Numbered from the stretch's first letter, positions 45,985 to 56,210 are shown. The stretch is DNA of 64,000 nucleotides from an uncultured Clostridia bacterium (GCA_934157035.1 CAKPHG010000005.1:1-64000); one strand, 5' to 3'. Made by a program: numbers and translations. The notes: a model not told the origin generated them from the letters alone.

Positions 45985-46340
45985 TAAGCAAATCTGTAAG
46001 CCGGGTTCTGTCGTGAATAGTCATTTATCTACTCTACATATCACTATGTAGCTCAAAGCCACCAGATTAAGAAGATGACGAGCAGTCTTAGCCTTCTTGT
46101 CCCGGTGTTGCTCCAGATGGGGTTTACACTGACCTTCTATGTCACCATAGAAGCGGTGAGCTCTTACCTCGCCTTTTCATCCTTACTACGTCGAAAAAAA
46201 TTACGCTCGTAGCGGTTATTTTCTGTTGCACTTTCCTTAAGGTTACCCTCACAAGACGTTATCTTGCATCTTTGCTCTATGGGGCCCGGACTTTCCTCGT
46301 ACGCTGTCTTTCGACCTTGCTATACGCGACTATTCAATTT
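45985..46340 (-). ncRNA. rnpB: RNase P RNA
   Basis: On the minus strand the sequence contains GAGGAAAGTCCGGGC (P4 5' strand region, near 46300), GAGGGTAACC, GTGCAACAGAAA, AAGGTGAAAAGG-type CR segments and ends with ACAGAACCCGGCTTACAG (P4 3' strand). This is the catalytic RNA that matures tRNA 5' ends. Ends are estimated from the paired 5' and 3' flanks; length about 350 nucleotides is typical of bacterial type A. Confidence 0.93.
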
Positions 46341-46383
46341 ACTTACATCTTTTATTTTAATATATTTTTTTATAAAAGTCAAA

Positions 46384-47295
46384 TTATAAGTCCATTAATT
46401 CTTCCATAACATTTTTATATTTAATATAATATAGTTCTTTATCTTTTTTATTTATAGCATTATTTAGTTCATTTAATAAAATATATGTTTTAGTAATTCT
46501 ATTTTGTATATATTCAGTATTTTCGTCTACTGAGTTCATGATTTTTGAAAAATAGTTGTTTGCTTCTGATATTTGAGTTTTCATTCCATCCCAATTATTT
46601 TGTTCTACTAGAGCATAACTGTTTAGTATATAAGATTTCGTATATGCTAAATTTATTTTTTTATTATCTTTTGAAGTTTGCTCAAAGTATTTTGGTAAAT
46701 ATGAATATAAATTAGCAAAATCATTTAATACTGCTTTTTTATTTTCCTGTTTAATATCTATTGTTGTTTGATCTAATGCAGTACTAAAATTTAATATATC
46801 TTGATTATTTACATTTAATGTATATAAATCTACAATTATACTTGGCCAAATTGAATGTAAATTATCTATCTTATCTTTTATATAATTCCAATCTATGTTT
46901 GATAAGTCTAGTAATAAAATATTATTGTTTTGAATATCATATTTTATTTGTTGTTTTTCATTTTTACTATTTTCAGATGTAGAACTTTCAGTTGAAGAAT
47001 TATTTGTTGAATTATCAGATGAACCTTGTGAAGAAGATTGATCTGAAGATGAGTTGCTTTTTGTCATAGTTTCAATGTCTTTTTTTAATTTACCCGTTTT
47101 AAAAGTTATATTATTTAATGTGTTCATACAACTTACTATTTGTTCTTCTAAATAATTTATTTGCTCTACAGATTTTTCTTTTAATTTGTCTTCTTGTTTA
47201 TTAGATTTAAACAGAAAAAATAAAAAAATAGATATAATAATTGTTATAATTATTAATATTGTTATTGAAATTATTAAAATTCTTTTTTTCTTCAT
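46384..47295 (-). CDS. Membrane-anchored coiled-coil protein (303 aa), unknown
   Basis: One N-terminal membrane helix (ILIISITILIIITIIISIFLFFLF) with a Lys-rich start, coiled coil at about 35-70, a Ser/Asn/Thr-rich disordered linker (about 72-112, e.g. SSSDQSSSQGSSDNSTNN), then an all-helical extracytoplasmic domain to the C-terminus. RBS AGAGGTGGG. No family is recognised; topology suggests an envelope protein. Confidence 0.75.
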   Translation of the reverse strand: MKKKRILIISITILIIITIIISIFLFFLFKSNKQEDKLKEKSVEQINYLEEQIVSCMNTLNNITFKTGKLKKDIETMTKSNSSSDQSSSQGSSDNSTNNSSTESSTSENSKNEKQQIKYDIQNNNILLLDLSNIDWNYIKDKIDNLHSIWPSIIVDLYTLNVNNQDILNFSTALDQTTIDIKQENKKAVLNDFANLYSYLPKYFEQTSKDNKKINLAYTKSYILNSYALVEQNNWDGMKTQISEANNYFSKIMNSVDENTEYIQNRITKTYILLNELNNAINKKDKELYYIKYKNVMEELMDL

Positions 47296-47394
47296 ATCCC
47301 ACCTCTTTCTTATTTTTTCTAAAAAAATGAAATTTATTCCTAGTATATTTAAAAAATTTTTTTCTATAATAATTATAAAAGGAGATTTTTTTTA

Positions 47395-47691
47395 ATGGGT
47401 ACAATCGTAAAATTATTTAGTAATGAAAAAGGTGAAATTTATAAATTTTTAAATAAATTTTATAGTAAAACAAATATAAATATAGATGAAAAAGAGTCTT
47501 CTTTATTTGAGTGGGAAAAATTGTATAAGAATCCTATTGAAATGGCAGATATTATAGGTGTTTTTATTGATAATAAAGATGATTTTAAAATTAATATGTG
47601 GGTAAGTTTAGATAAAGATGTTCTTATTAATGTTAGTCAAAATAATGTTGACGGATTAATTCGATATTTATATGAAAGATTCCCATATTAA
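47395..47691 (+). CDS. Unknown small protein (98 aa)
   Basis: MGTIVKLFSNEKGEIYKFLNKF..., alpha/beta, acidic, with a conserved-looking WEKLYKNPIEMADIIGVFIDN and C-terminal DGLIRYLYERFPY. AAAGGAG precedes the ATG by a T-run of 9 bases. Soluble. I do not recognise a family. Confidence 0.65.
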   Translation: MGTIVKLFSNEKGEIYKFLNKFYSKTNINIDEKESSLFEWEKLYKNPIEMADIIGVFIDNKDDFKINMWVSLDKDVLINVSQNNVDGLIRYLYERFPY

Positions 47692-47721
47692 ATTATTTAA
47701 GCTTGATTTGGAGATTGGGAA

Positions 47722-47757
47722 AAAAACAGCTTAATTTTACATACAAGCTGTTTTTTT
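47722..47757. terminator. Terminator between the 98-residue gene and dtd
   Basis: AAAAAACAGCTT / AAGCTGTTTTTTT, usable from both sides. Confidence 0.85.
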
Positions 47758-47776
47758 ATTTGTACCAAAATATATG

Positions 47777-48214
47777 TTATTTTTCTAAAATTATTGTTAC
47801 TGGGCCATCATTTAAAAGTTCTACTTGCATGTCTGCTCCAAAAATTCCATGTTCTACCTTTGTAACTTCTTTTTTACACTCACTTATAAAATACTCGTAT
47901 AGCTCATTTGCTTTATCTGGTTTAGCTGCTAATGTAAAACTCGGTCTGTTTCCGCCCGAACAATCTGCATATAATGTAAATTGAGAGACTATTAGTAGTT
48001 CTCCATTTATATCCTTTATACTAAGATTCATTTTTTCATTTTCGTCTTCAAATATACGTAATTTTATAAGTTTTTGTACTAAATAGTCTGCTGTTTCTTT
48101 TGTGTCTTCTGGTCCCACACCAAGAAGTACCAAAAAACCTTGTTCTATTTTTCCTACTATTTCGTTTTTTACTTCTACTTTAGCATGTTTAACTCTTTGA
48201 ATAACTAATTTCAT
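47777..48214 (-). CDS. dtd: D-aminoacyl-tRNA deacylase
   Basis: 145 residues. The active-site motifs SQFTLYAD and the C-terminal NDGPVTI (cross-subunit Gly-Pro motif region) are intact, as is GGNRPSF. It removes D-amino acids, and glycine from tRNA-Ala, protecting translation. RBS AAGGAGA. Confidence 0.95.
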   Translation of the reverse strand: MKLVIQRVKHAKVEVKNEIVGKIEQGFLVLLGVGPEDTKETADYLVQKLIKLRIFEDENEKMNLSIKDINGELLIVSQFTLYADCSGGNRPSFTLAAKPDKANELYEYFISECKKEVTKVEHGIFGADMQVELLNDGPVTIILEK

Positions 48215-48262
48215 ATTTTATTTCTCCTTAATATAATAAAATGAATTAAATAAGCAAAAAGA

Positions 48263-48302
48263 AGACGTTTCTTTCAACACTTTTATGTCATTAAGAAACG
48301 TC
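48263..48302 (-). terminator. Hairpin between gpsA and dtd
   Basis: GACGTTTCTT / AAGAAACGTC, 10-bp stem and a long loop; the T-tract is weak, so it may be partial. Confidence 0.55.
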
Positions 48303-48323
48303 CATTTCAACTCAAAACAATTA

Positions 48324-49307
48324 CTACTCTGCTTTTTTATCACGAGTCATTAGTCTTGTTACTCCTTCTTTTGGTGATAAATTGTTGTATAACATGTCAT
48401 ATACAGCATTTACTATTGGCATTTCTACATTATATTTTTTTGCAAGTTCGTATGCAACTTCTATGTTGTCTACACCTTCTATTACCATTCCTATTTGATT
48501 TCTTGCTTCTTCTAATGTTTTTCCTTGTCCCATAAGTTTTCCTGCTGTTCTATTTCTACTATGCTCACTTAAACATGTAACTATTAAGTCTCCAAGTCCT
48601 GTTAATCCATAAAATGTTTCGTACTTTCCGCCTAATGCTACTCCTAATCTTGAAATTTCACATAAACCTCTTGTAATTAATGCTGCAAAAGAATTGTCTC
48701 CAAGTCCTATCCCTGCTGCAACTCCTGCACAAAACGCAATTATATTTTTTAATGCTCCGCCAAGTTCTACTCCTTTAACATCTTTTGAAGTATATACTCT
48801 TAAGTTTTCATTCATGAATATATCTCTTAATTCATTTGCTATTTTTTCATCTTCAGCTGCTATTACCATAGCTGTTGGTACTGCTTTAGAAACTTCTTCT
48901 GCATGGCTTGGTCCTGATAGAACAGCAAGTTTTACATTTGGTATTTCTTGTTTAAACACTTCATCTAATGATAATAATGTTTCTTTTTCAAATCCTTTCG
49001 TACATATTACAATAGTTTGATTTGTTATATATTTTTTATATTCTTTTACCGTGTTTCTAGTAAACTTTGATGGAGTTACATGCAATATAATTTCACTTTC
49101 TTTTATTGCTTCTTCATACGAAGTTGTGCAATATATTCCATCTGGAAGAGTTACCTCTGGTAAGAACTTGCATTTTTTTTCATTATTTATTAAATCTGCT
49201 TCTTCTTGCATGAAAGACCATATTTTTACTTTATTTCCTAATTTTGCTAAGTGTATACCTAGAGCTACTCCCCAGCTTCCACTACCTATTATACATATAT
49301 TTCTCAT
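48324..49307 (-). CDS. gpsA: Glycerol-3-phosphate dehydrogenase [NAD(P)+]
   Basis: 327 residues. N-terminal Rossmann motif IGSGSWGVALGIHLA, SGPSHAEEV, and catalytic Lys region GGALKNIIAFCAGVAAG are intact. It makes sn-glycerol-3-phosphate for phospholipids. plsY, the next enzyme of the pathway, is immediately upstream in the same transcript (39-base gap), followed further upstream by der, a conserved Firmicutes arrangement. Confidence 0.96.
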   Translation of the reverse strand: MRNICIIGSGSWGVALGIHLAKLGNKVKIWSFMQEEADLINNEKKCKFLPEVTLPDGIYCTTSYEEAIKESEIILHVTPSKFTRNTVKEYKKYITNQTIVICTKGFEKETLLSLDEVFKQEIPNVKLAVLSGPSHAEEVSKAVPTAMVIAAEDEKIANELRDIFMNENLRVYTSKDVKGVELGGALKNIIAFCAGVAAGIGLGDNSFAALITRGLCEISRLGVALGGKYETFYGLTGLGDLIVTCLSEHSRNRTAGKLMGQGKTLEEARNQIGMVIEGVDNIEVAYELAKKYNVEMPIVNAVYDMLYNNLSPKEGVTRLMTRDKKAE

Positions 49308-49346
49308 TTTGTCTTCTCCTTATAAATGTTTGGTGTAAATTATATT

Positions 49347-49982
49347 TTATTTGAATTTTTTAAAATCTAATTTATTTTCTGTTCCATTTAATAATCTTTT
49401 TACATTTGCTCTGTGATTATATACAACTAATACAGCAATTAATATACTATATATAATATAATTTCCATCTACTAAATATGCTGTATGAGGCATAAATATT
49501 ATAAGTACTGGAAATAATATTGCTGCTGCAATAGATCCTAAAGAAACCATTTTTGTAAGTGCCATTAATACTAAAGCAAACACTAAACATATTAAACCAA
49601 TATTCCAATTTGTCATTAAAAGAACGCCTAATGCTGTTGCAATTCCTTTTCCACCTTTGAATTTAAAGAATACTGGAAAAGTATGTCCTAAAATAACAAA
49701 TATACCAGCAAGTTGAATTAGTAATGCTTTATCTATTCCTTCTTTTACTATTAGTCCTATTATATATGCTACTAATATAGCAATAACACCCTTTAGAACA
49801 TCTCCTAGAAGTGTAAATATGGCTGCTTTTTTTCCAACACTTCTTAGTACATTGGTTGTTCCTGCATTTCCACTTCCCTTTTCTCTTACATCAAATCCTG
49901 CCATTTTTTTACTAATTATTACCGAAAAACTAACGCTTCCTAATAAATAAGCAATAACTGCTACTATAATATAACTTGCCAT
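49347..49982 (-). CDS. plsY: Glycerol-3-phosphate acyltransferase PlsY
   Basis: 211 residues with five or more membrane helices. It transfers acyl groups from acyl-phosphate to glycerol-3-phosphate. The active-site loops GSGNAGTTN and FKGGKGIAT are intact. RBS AGGAGG. Its substrate is supplied by the adjacent gpsA product; the acyl-phosphate maker PlsX is not in the window. Confidence 0.95.
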   Translation of the reverse strand: MASYIIVAVIAYLLGSVSFSVIISKKMAGFDVREKGSGNAGTTNVLRSVGKKAAIFTLLGDVLKGVIAILVAYIIGLIVKEGIDKALLIQLAGIFVILGHTFPVFFKFKGGKGIATALGVLLMTNWNIGLICLVFALVLMALTKMVSLGSIAAAILFPVLIIFMPHTAYLVDGNYIIYSILIAVLVVYNHRANVKRLLNGTENKLDFKKFK

Positions 49983-50040
49983 AATAAATTCCTCCTATTT
50001 CTATCTATATGCTAAACTAAAATGGCCCGTCCCTAATAGT

Positions 50041-51366
50041 TTAAGCATCTTTTTCTTTCTTTTCTCTCACCATTATTCTAACTGGTGTTCCTGTTAAAGT
50101 AAATTCTTTTCTTATTTGATTTACCAAGTATCTTTCATAAGAAAAATGAAATAATTTTTTATCATTTACAAATACAACAAATGTTGGTGGTTTTGTAGAC
50201 GCTTGAGTCATATAATAAATTTTTAATCTTTTTCCTTTATCTGTTGGCGGTTGAACTATAGCTATTGCTTCGTTTAATACTTGATTTAACACTGAAGTTG
50301 AAACACGTAAAGCATTTTGATTAGCTACTTGATTTATTAATTCAAATAATTTATTGACTCTTTGCCCTGTCTTTGCTGATATAAATATTATTGGAGCATA
50401 AGATAAATATGCAAGTTCTTCATATACTTTCTTTTTGTATTCTTCTATTGTATGTTCATCTTTTTCGTATGTATCCCATTTATTTATAACAATAATACTT
50501 GCTTTTCCTGCTTCATGAGCTTCACCAGCTATTTTTTTATCTTGTTCTGTAACGCCTTCGTTTGCATCTATCATAAGTAAACATACATCTGCTCTTTCAA
50601 CAGCTAAAACACTTCTCATTACACTATATTTTTCTATTTTTTCTTCGACTTTTGATTTTCTTCTAATTCCTGCTGTATCTATAAAAACATACTTTCCAAA
50701 TTCGTTTTCAAATTCAGAATCTATAGCATCTCTTGTTGTTCCTGCAATATCACTTACTATTACCCTATTTTCACCTAATATTTTATTAACTAATGAAGAT
50801 TTTCCTACATTTGGTTTTCCTATTACTGCAACTTTTATAGCTTCATTGTCATCTTCTTTTTCTGTTTCAGGGAACTCTTCGTAAATTGCATCTAATACAT
50901 CACCAATTCCTATTGCATTAACTGAAGAAACTGGATATGGATCTCCTAGTCCTAAGTTATAAAACTCATAAATGTCATCAGATGTTTTTCCATAGTTGTC
51001 TGCCTTGTTACATACTAAAACAATAGGTTTTTTAGACTTCTTAAGCATTAAGCTTATTTCTTTGTCTGCTGCTGTAACTCCTTGTTTTATATCTGTTAAA
51101 AATATTATTACATCTGCGATGTCTATCGCTATATTAGCTTGAGTACGCATTTGTGAAACAATAATATCTTCAGATTCTGGTTCTATTCCTCCTGTATCTA
51201 TTAATGTAAATGTTTTTCCTTTCCAAGTTGCATCTGCATAAATTCTATCTCTAGTTACTCCTGGTTCATCTTGTACTATTGATATTCTTTTTCCTACTAT
51301 ATAATTAAAAAATGTAGATTTTCCTACATTTGGTCTTCCTACTATTGCTACTGTTGGTTTACTCAT
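50041..51366 (-). CDS. der: Ribosome-assembly GTPase Der (EngA)
   Basis: 441 residues with two tandem G domains: first GRPNVGKST, DTGG, NKAD; second GKPNVGKSS, DTAGIRR, NKWD; then the KH-like C-terminal domain. It assists 50S subunit maturation. The 58-base gap to plsY contains a GGGACGGGCCATTTT-like palindrome fragment (about 50015-50036). Confidence 0.97.
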   Translation of the reverse strand: MSKPTVAIVGRPNVGKSTFFNYIVGKRISIVQDEPGVTRDRIYADATWKGKTFTLIDTGGIEPESEDIIVSQMRTQANIAIDIADVIIFLTDIKQGVTAADKEISLMLKKSKKPIVLVCNKADNYGKTSDDIYEFYNLGLGDPYPVSSVNAIGIGDVLDAIYEEFPETEKEDDNEAIKVAVIGKPNVGKSSLVNKILGENRVIVSDIAGTTRDAIDSEFENEFGKYVFIDTAGIRRKSKVEEKIEKYSVMRSVLAVERADVCLLMIDANEGVTEQDKKIAGEAHEAGKASIIVINKWDTYEKDEHTIEEYKKKVYEELAYLSYAPIIFISAKTGQRVNKLFELINQVANQNALRVSTSVLNQVLNEAIAIVQPPTDKGKRLKIYYMTQASTKPPTFVVFVNDKKLFHFSYERYLVNQIRKEFTLTGTPVRIMVREKKEKDA

Positions 51367-51467
51367 TTTTAATATCCTTAATATTATATTTAGGTTTTTA
51401 ATAAGGTTTTGCCTATAAACCTTTATTTATCTGTATTTTTTACATTACTTATTTTATATCATTTTCA

Positions 51468-53177
51468 TTATTTAGTCAACGAATTTTTTATTTTATTAAA
51501 TAGTACTAGTCCTACTCCAATTACAGAAATTAATCTAGAAATATGCATTATTGGTGTTCCAGTATATTTAACTTTTATATTTCCGTTTTCAACATTTGAA
51601 ACTTTAATTCCTACAAATCCGTTTTCAGTTTCAAATGTTTTTAGAGTTTCATTTTTATTATTACTCTCTAGTTTAACATCATATCCTAAATAATATATAT
51701 ATGGAAGTTCAATTTCTGTTTCTTCTGTTACATTTAATAAATTAAATTCTAAATTTGTGTTTTCCTTTTGTTCATTTTTTATTTCAGCACTTCCTTTTAA
51801 AACTATTGATTTGTCTTCTCTATCTTCTATATATTTTCTGTTTTCAAAAGCTTTGCATGGCAAATATTCAAAACTTGCACAACCTGCATGAACTCTACCG
51901 GTATCTTTTGTTACCCTAACTGCTGGCCACAGATTTTCTTCATTTATATTATTTTCATAATGTATATGTACAATAAAAGTAGTACTTAATATAATCAATA
52001 TTGTAGTAATTATTGCTATATCTTTGTATTTTAAGTTTTTTATTAATTTTCCTAAATTTACAGCCACTATAAAAGAAATAAAGAATGAAGTAAATTCTAA
52101 TAGTCTAAATGAAAATTGTATCATTTTCAATATTGATGGTAACTTTTCAAAAGGAAAAATTTTTAATGTCATTATTAACAAAATTATTGCTGTTATTAGT
52201 GAGTATTTATAAAAAATATAAAAGTCCGTATTTTTATATTTTGTCTTGATCTTTTTTATTACTATTGGTGTTAATATTAATAATATTGTAGATAATATAC
52301 CTATTTCAAATATCATTATATTATTTGGTGGTGTAATAAATAATTCTGAAAAGCTTAATTTAAATGCAGCTAATACTTCTGTTCTTTCCATTCTTCCAGG
52401 TTTAAACACCTCATAATTTGTACTATATCTATGCTCTAATAATGGCATCCAGAAAAAGCTTGTTACTGCTAAAATTACTCCTATATATATAGCTAGTTTT
52501 ATTATTATTTTTTTATTGTCTTTTACTTTTCTATATTGGGTTAGTAAATAAATAGCACAAAGTATTGCTGTGTACAGCGTAATTACTGTATGAGTTAAAA
52601 TTAAACCTGCACACCCAAATATAAATATATATTCTCTTTTAGGTTTATTTTTTAATATTCCATACAATCCTTGAAATATCATTGGTATAAATACAAATGA
52701 TGTTAGTTCTGCCAATGCATTTCGTAAATACATATCGGTAAACCTATATGGAGCAAATATATAAAAAATTCCAGATAATACTGCTATCTTCTTGTTTTTT
52801 GTAACTTCAAAAGTAAAAAAATACATTGTAATTGCAGATATAAAAGTTACAAATAATATGAATATTTTTATACAATTTATAAATGAAAAATTTAATAGTT
52901 TAAATATTAATGGAATATAAGCTGTAAGTGGGCTATAAAATAAATTCCATGAATATCCAAAATTGTTACAAAACTTAGACATTATAACTGGAAAACTTTG
53001 TCCTTCTGTAATTGATTGGTAAGTTCCCATCAACCTTGCTATGTGCTGAATTCCATCATCATAAGCTATATTTATTTTTGGGTTTAGAAGCGGAATACAT
53101 ACTATAAAAGAACATATAAATAATATTAAAATTGATGTTACATTTTCATTTTTTAATATCTTCTTGACTTTTTCCAT
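51468..53177 (-). CDS. Polytopic membrane protein, PTPS-related type, copy 1
   Basis: About 569 residues from ATG 53177 (AGGAGA site; the frame extends further into the upstream gene without a better start). At least eleven membrane helices in the first 400 residues, then an extracytoplasmic beta-rich C-terminus and a last helix. The segment DDGIQHIARLMGTYQSITEG and NNFGYSWNLFYSPLTAYIP fits the 6-pyruvoyl-tetrahydropterin-synthase-related membrane family, probably GT-C-like transferases of cell-surface glycans. Paralogue of the upstream gene, overlapping it by 32 bases. Confidence 0.75.
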   Translation of the reverse strand: MEKVKKILKNENVTSILILFICSFIVCIPLLNPKINIAYDDGIQHIARLMGTYQSITEGQSFPVIMSKFCNNFGYSWNLFYSPLTAYIPLIFKLLNFSFINCIKIFILFVTFISAITMYFFTFEVTKNKKIAVLSGIFYIFAPYRFTDMYLRNALAELTSFVFIPMIFQGLYGILKNKPKREYIFIFGCAGLILTHTVITLYTAILCAIYLLTQYRKVKDNKKIIIKLAIYIGVILAVTSFFWMPLLEHRYSTNYEVFKPGRMERTEVLAAFKLSFSELFITPPNNIMIFEIGILSTILLILTPIVIKKIKTKYKNTDFYIFYKYSLITAIILLIMTLKIFPFEKLPSILKMIQFSFRLLEFTSFFISFIVAVNLGKLIKNLKYKDIAIITTILIILSTTFIVHIHYENNINEENLWPAVRVTKDTGRVHAGCASFEYLPCKAFENRKYIEDREDKSIVLKGSAEIKNEQKENTNLEFNLLNVTEETEIELPYIYYLGYDVKLESNNKNETLKTFETENGFVGIKVSNVENGNIKVKYTGTPIMHISRLISVIGVGLVLFNKIKNSLTK

Positions 53178-54903
53178 TCTTTTCTCCTCTTTTTTCTTCA
53201 TTTATTATATATACAATAAATATTATAAAACTTATTGCTGAAACTATATATGAAGCTTTTTCTATTATTGTTCCTACATATTTTACTTTGATGTTAGCAT
53301 TTTCTATATTTTCATTTATCATACATGAAATATATCCGTTTTCAGATTCAATGGGATTTGCTTTTACAATTTTTCCATTGTTATTAATAGTTATTTCATA
53401 TCCAACATAATAATAATATGGAAACTCTAATATTGTTTTTTCTTTTATATCCCTAATTTCTATTAAATCTTGTAATTCATTTTTTTCTTCTTTTATTATC
53501 TCTGCTTCTCCTTCTAATATATAAGTTTTATCTTTTCTAGTTAAAACATAAGATAGATTATTTATAGATTTAATAGGCATATAATCTCTATTTATTTGCA
53601 TACAAGATATTTTTTTATTTTTTAAAATGTTATCTTCATATTTTTCATCGTTTAATCTGTCTTTAGTATAAAATCTTGACATTATAAAAATGCTATCTGT
53701 TACAGAAAGTATTATAAATATAATAGCTAATATTGTTTTTATATTTTCCTTTTTGCTCATTTGCTTTATAAAATAATATAAATTTACAGAGCAAATAACG
53801 CTTCCAAAAAAATTTAAGAAACCTAGCATTCTCCAAGGATATTGCAATTTGCATACTATATTAGGCATAATTTTCCAAGGGAAAAATCTACTTACCATGA
53901 ATACAGATATTAGAGAAAAAATAAGAAAAATTAAATATATTTCTTTATATTTTTTATCAACCTTTTTATATACAAAAAGTGTTAATATCATTGCTAATAT
54001 TGTTGGTATTCCTAATAAATAAGTCGTTTGATTTTCTTCATTTTTATCTTTAAATAATTGTGAAAAACTTATAGTGTTTTGTGAAGCAAATATTCCATTT
54101 GTTCTCATGAAATCGTCATCCATAATTACATAATCAGCATTTGAAGTAGCCTCTAACATTGGAAGCCAAAACATTATACTTACTAGCAATATAAAAATAA
54201 CATTTATTATACATTTTTTTAATATTTCTTTATCTTTTAACTTTTTGAAATTAAATAACATATATATAACACAAAACATTGCTGTATATAATGTTGTTAC
54301 TGTATGTGAAAGTATAAGTCCTATTGCACCTATGACTATGTAATAATGCTTTTTTTTATTTCCATTAAATAAATTATATACTCCTAAAAATACCAGTGGA
54401 ATAAAACTCATAGCAAAAAATTCACCTATTGCATATCTTTTGTAGACATTTGCTAATTTATATGGTGCTATTAAATAAAATACAGCAGAAAAAAATGCTA
54501 TAATTCTATTTTCAGTTATTTGGTATGTACATTTATACATAGTTATTCCTGAAATTACTATACATATCGCTCCAAATATTTTTAAACATGTAAAATAACT
54601 ACTTGTAAATATTTTAATAACTAAAGGAATATATGTTACTAATGGAGGGTAAAATAAATTCATTGAATATCCTGCCCCATTACAAAAATTCTGATTTATA
54701 AGTGGAGGAAATTGATTTATTTTTAAAGAGTCTAATGTTCCAACCAATCTAAGCATATGTATACTTCCATCATGTGTATCTTTTATTTGTATATTACAAA
54801 GCGGTATGCTTAATATAATTCCTATAATAATAATCACAAAATAGTGTACATATTTGTTACCTCTTATTTTTTTTAAAAGATTAATTATATTATTTTTTAT
54901 CAT
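53146..54903 (-). CDS. Polytopic membrane protein, PTPS-related type, copy 2
   Basis: 585 residues, same architecture as the downstream paralogue: many membrane helices, the motif DTHDGSIHMLRLVGTLDSLK and NGAGYSMNLFYPPLVTYIP near the N-terminus, and a C-terminal soluble domain with YYYVGYEI and GYISCMINENIENANIKVKYVG. The Asp-His-Asp near the first loop could be catalytic as in GT-C enzymes. Tandem duplication is evident; no glycosyltransferase partners are visible. Confidence 0.75.
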   Translation of the reverse strand: MIKNNIINLLKKIRGNKYVHYFVIIIIGIILSIPLCNIQIKDTHDGSIHMLRLVGTLDSLKINQFPPLINQNFCNGAGYSMNLFYPPLVTYIPLVIKIFTSSYFTCLKIFGAICIVISGITMYKCTYQITENRIIAFFSAVFYLIAPYKLANVYKRYAIGEFFAMSFIPLVFLGVYNLFNGNKKKHYYIVIGAIGLILSHTVTTLYTAMFCVIYMLFNFKKLKDKEILKKCIINVIFILLVSIMFWLPMLEATSNADYVIMDDDFMRTNGIFASQNTISFSQLFKDKNEENQTTYLLGIPTILAMILTLFVYKKVDKKYKEIYLIFLIFSLISVFMVSRFFPWKIMPNIVCKLQYPWRMLGFLNFFGSVICSVNLYYFIKQMSKKENIKTILAIIFIILSVTDSIFIMSRFYTKDRLNDEKYEDNILKNKKISCMQINRDYMPIKSINNLSYVLTRKDKTYILEGEAEIIKEEKNELQDLIEIRDIKEKTILEFPYYYYVGYEITINNNGKIVKANPIESENGYISCMINENIENANIKVKYVGTIIEKASYIVSAISFIIFIVYIINEEKRGEKNGKSQEDIKK

Positions 54904-54953
54904 TTGAATAATTGTCTCCTTATTTTTTTGCTATTATATCATTGTGTATAAAA

Positions 54954-54984
54954 AAAGTACAGTATATTTTATTATACTGTACCT
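54954..54984. terminator. Terminator after rpmF
   Basis: AAGTACAGTATA / TATACTGTACCTT with short loop. Confidence 0.75.
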
Positions 54985-54998
54985 TAATTTATATAATT

Positions 54999-55181
54999 TT
55001 AGTCTTCTTTTTTTGATACTACTTCTTTTCCATTATAGTATCCGCAATTTGAACAAACTCTATGTTGCATTACCATTTCGTGACAATGTGGACATTCTAC
55101 TAAATTTTTATTTTCTAATTTCCATGTAGATCTTTTTAAACCTGTTCTTGCTTTTGACCATCTTCTTTTTGGTTGTGCCAT
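54999..55181 (-). CDS. rpmF: 50S ribosomal protein L32
   Basis: 60 residues. MAQPKRRWSKARTGLKRSTWKL and the zinc-ribbon pattern CPHC...CSNCGYYNG are typical of the four-Cys L32 form. The usual upstream partner (DUF177/YceD) is absent; a gap of 190 bases precedes it. RBS GGGGG. Confidence 0.97.
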   Translation of the reverse strand: MAQPKRRWSKARTGLKRSTWKLENKNLVECPHCHEMVMQHRVCSNCGYYNGKEVVSKKED

Positions 55182-55331
55182 TTTTATTCCCCCCTTGAAA
55201 CTTATCTTTATGTATGTGTTTTACATAGTTTTCTCTTTTTAGTACCTTAAAATTATACTAACTTTTTTATTCTTTGTCAATAGCTATACAGAAAAATTAT
55301 TAAAAAGTCATAAAAATAAAACAGAAGTAAA

Positions 55332-55363
55332 AAAGCTACCCTTATTTTATAGGGTAGCTTTCT
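55332..55363 (-). terminator. Terminator after the 152-residue orphan gene
   Basis: AAAGCTACCCT / AGGGTAGCTTT with AT-rich loop. Confidence 0.85.
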
Positions 55364-55370
55364 AAAATTT

Positions 55371-55829
55371 CTATGCAAAACTTACTTTTACCGGTAATTT
55401 CTCAATGTCATAACTATTTCTGTATCTTTCTGAAATTATATCTCCTGAATTCAGTAAAATACTTTCAAAATAATTATTTTCACTGCAAATTTTTATAAAC
55501 TGCTTTATGGCTCTTACTCCATATTTGTAGGAATAAACTTCATTTGGCATATTTATCTTAAGAAATGCTTTATTTCCACCAAGACACATTACTTCAATCT
55601 TTCCTATAACTTTGTTGCTTCCTGCTTCTTTAATAACTAGAATCCATTCTTTTGACTCTTTTTGCTGTTGCAGTCCTTTTATTCTTTTCTTTAAAGCTCT
55701 AATAAGTTGTGTTCTAGTAATATCTTTAATATTACTAACCTGGAAATACAGTTCATCCACTTCTTCAGGTTTCATATTGCTAATAATTATTAGCCGTCTT
55801 ATTCCTTTTAAATCATCAAATTGTTGCAT
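55371..55829 (-). CDS. Orphan protein (152 aa), possible acetyltransferase-like fold
   Basis: MQQFDDLKGIRRLIIISNMK..., with EWILVIKEAGSNKVIGKIEVMCLGGN and a C-terminal YKYGVRAIKQFIKICSENN, an order reminiscent of GNAT proteins (beta 2-4 then helix), but the acetyl-CoA loop is not convincing. Codon 12 is an in-frame CGG (complement 55796-55794) with no frame change. GGAGG precedes the ATG; own terminator. Function not assigned. Confidence 0.65.
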   Translation of the reverse strand: MQQFDDLKGIRRLIIISNMKPEEVDELYFQVSNIKDITRTQLIRALKKRIKGLQQQKESKEWILVIKEAGSNKVIGKIEVMCLGGNKAFLKINMPNEVYSYKYGVRAIKQFIKICSENNYFESILLNSGDIISERYRNSYDIEKLPVKVSFA

Positions 55830-55993
55830 AAAAATTCCTCCTGTAATTATTTTTGGTAAAGTTAATTATACAATATTCTATTTTTTATTTCAAGCTTTTT
55901 TACATTTTTCGACAAATTTCTTGATTTTATTGCTGCAAAATGCTATAATTAATTATACATTATTTTATATAATTTCATAAGGGGGATTAAATT

Positions 55994-56194
55994 ATGATAA
56001 AAGCAGAGCGGATTGAAGAAACATTAGAAGATTTTGAAGCAGAACACCCTGAGATAAAGATTGTTAGAAATTGCTTAGGAAAAGCTATTTATATTGTTTT
56101 TCCTGATGGAGCTACTGAAACATCTTATACTATATTAGGAGATTGTGTTCAGATTCATTATCGTTATAAAGGAGCTTATATCAATTTCTCGTAA
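55994..56194 (+). CDS. Orphan protein (66 aa)
   Basis: MIKAERIEETLEDFEAEHPE..., a helical start followed by a beta-rich half (GKAIYIVFPDGATETSYTIL, VQIHYRYKGAYINF). Codon 6 is in-frame CGG (56009-56011), read without a shift. GGGGGA ribosome site; large terminator follows. No family is recognised. Confidence 0.65.
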   Translation: MIKAERIEETLEDFEAEHPEIKIVRNCLGKAIYIVFPDGATETSYTILGDCVQIHYRYKGAYINFS

Positions 56195-56210
56195 TTGTCT
56201 TACTTCCCAA

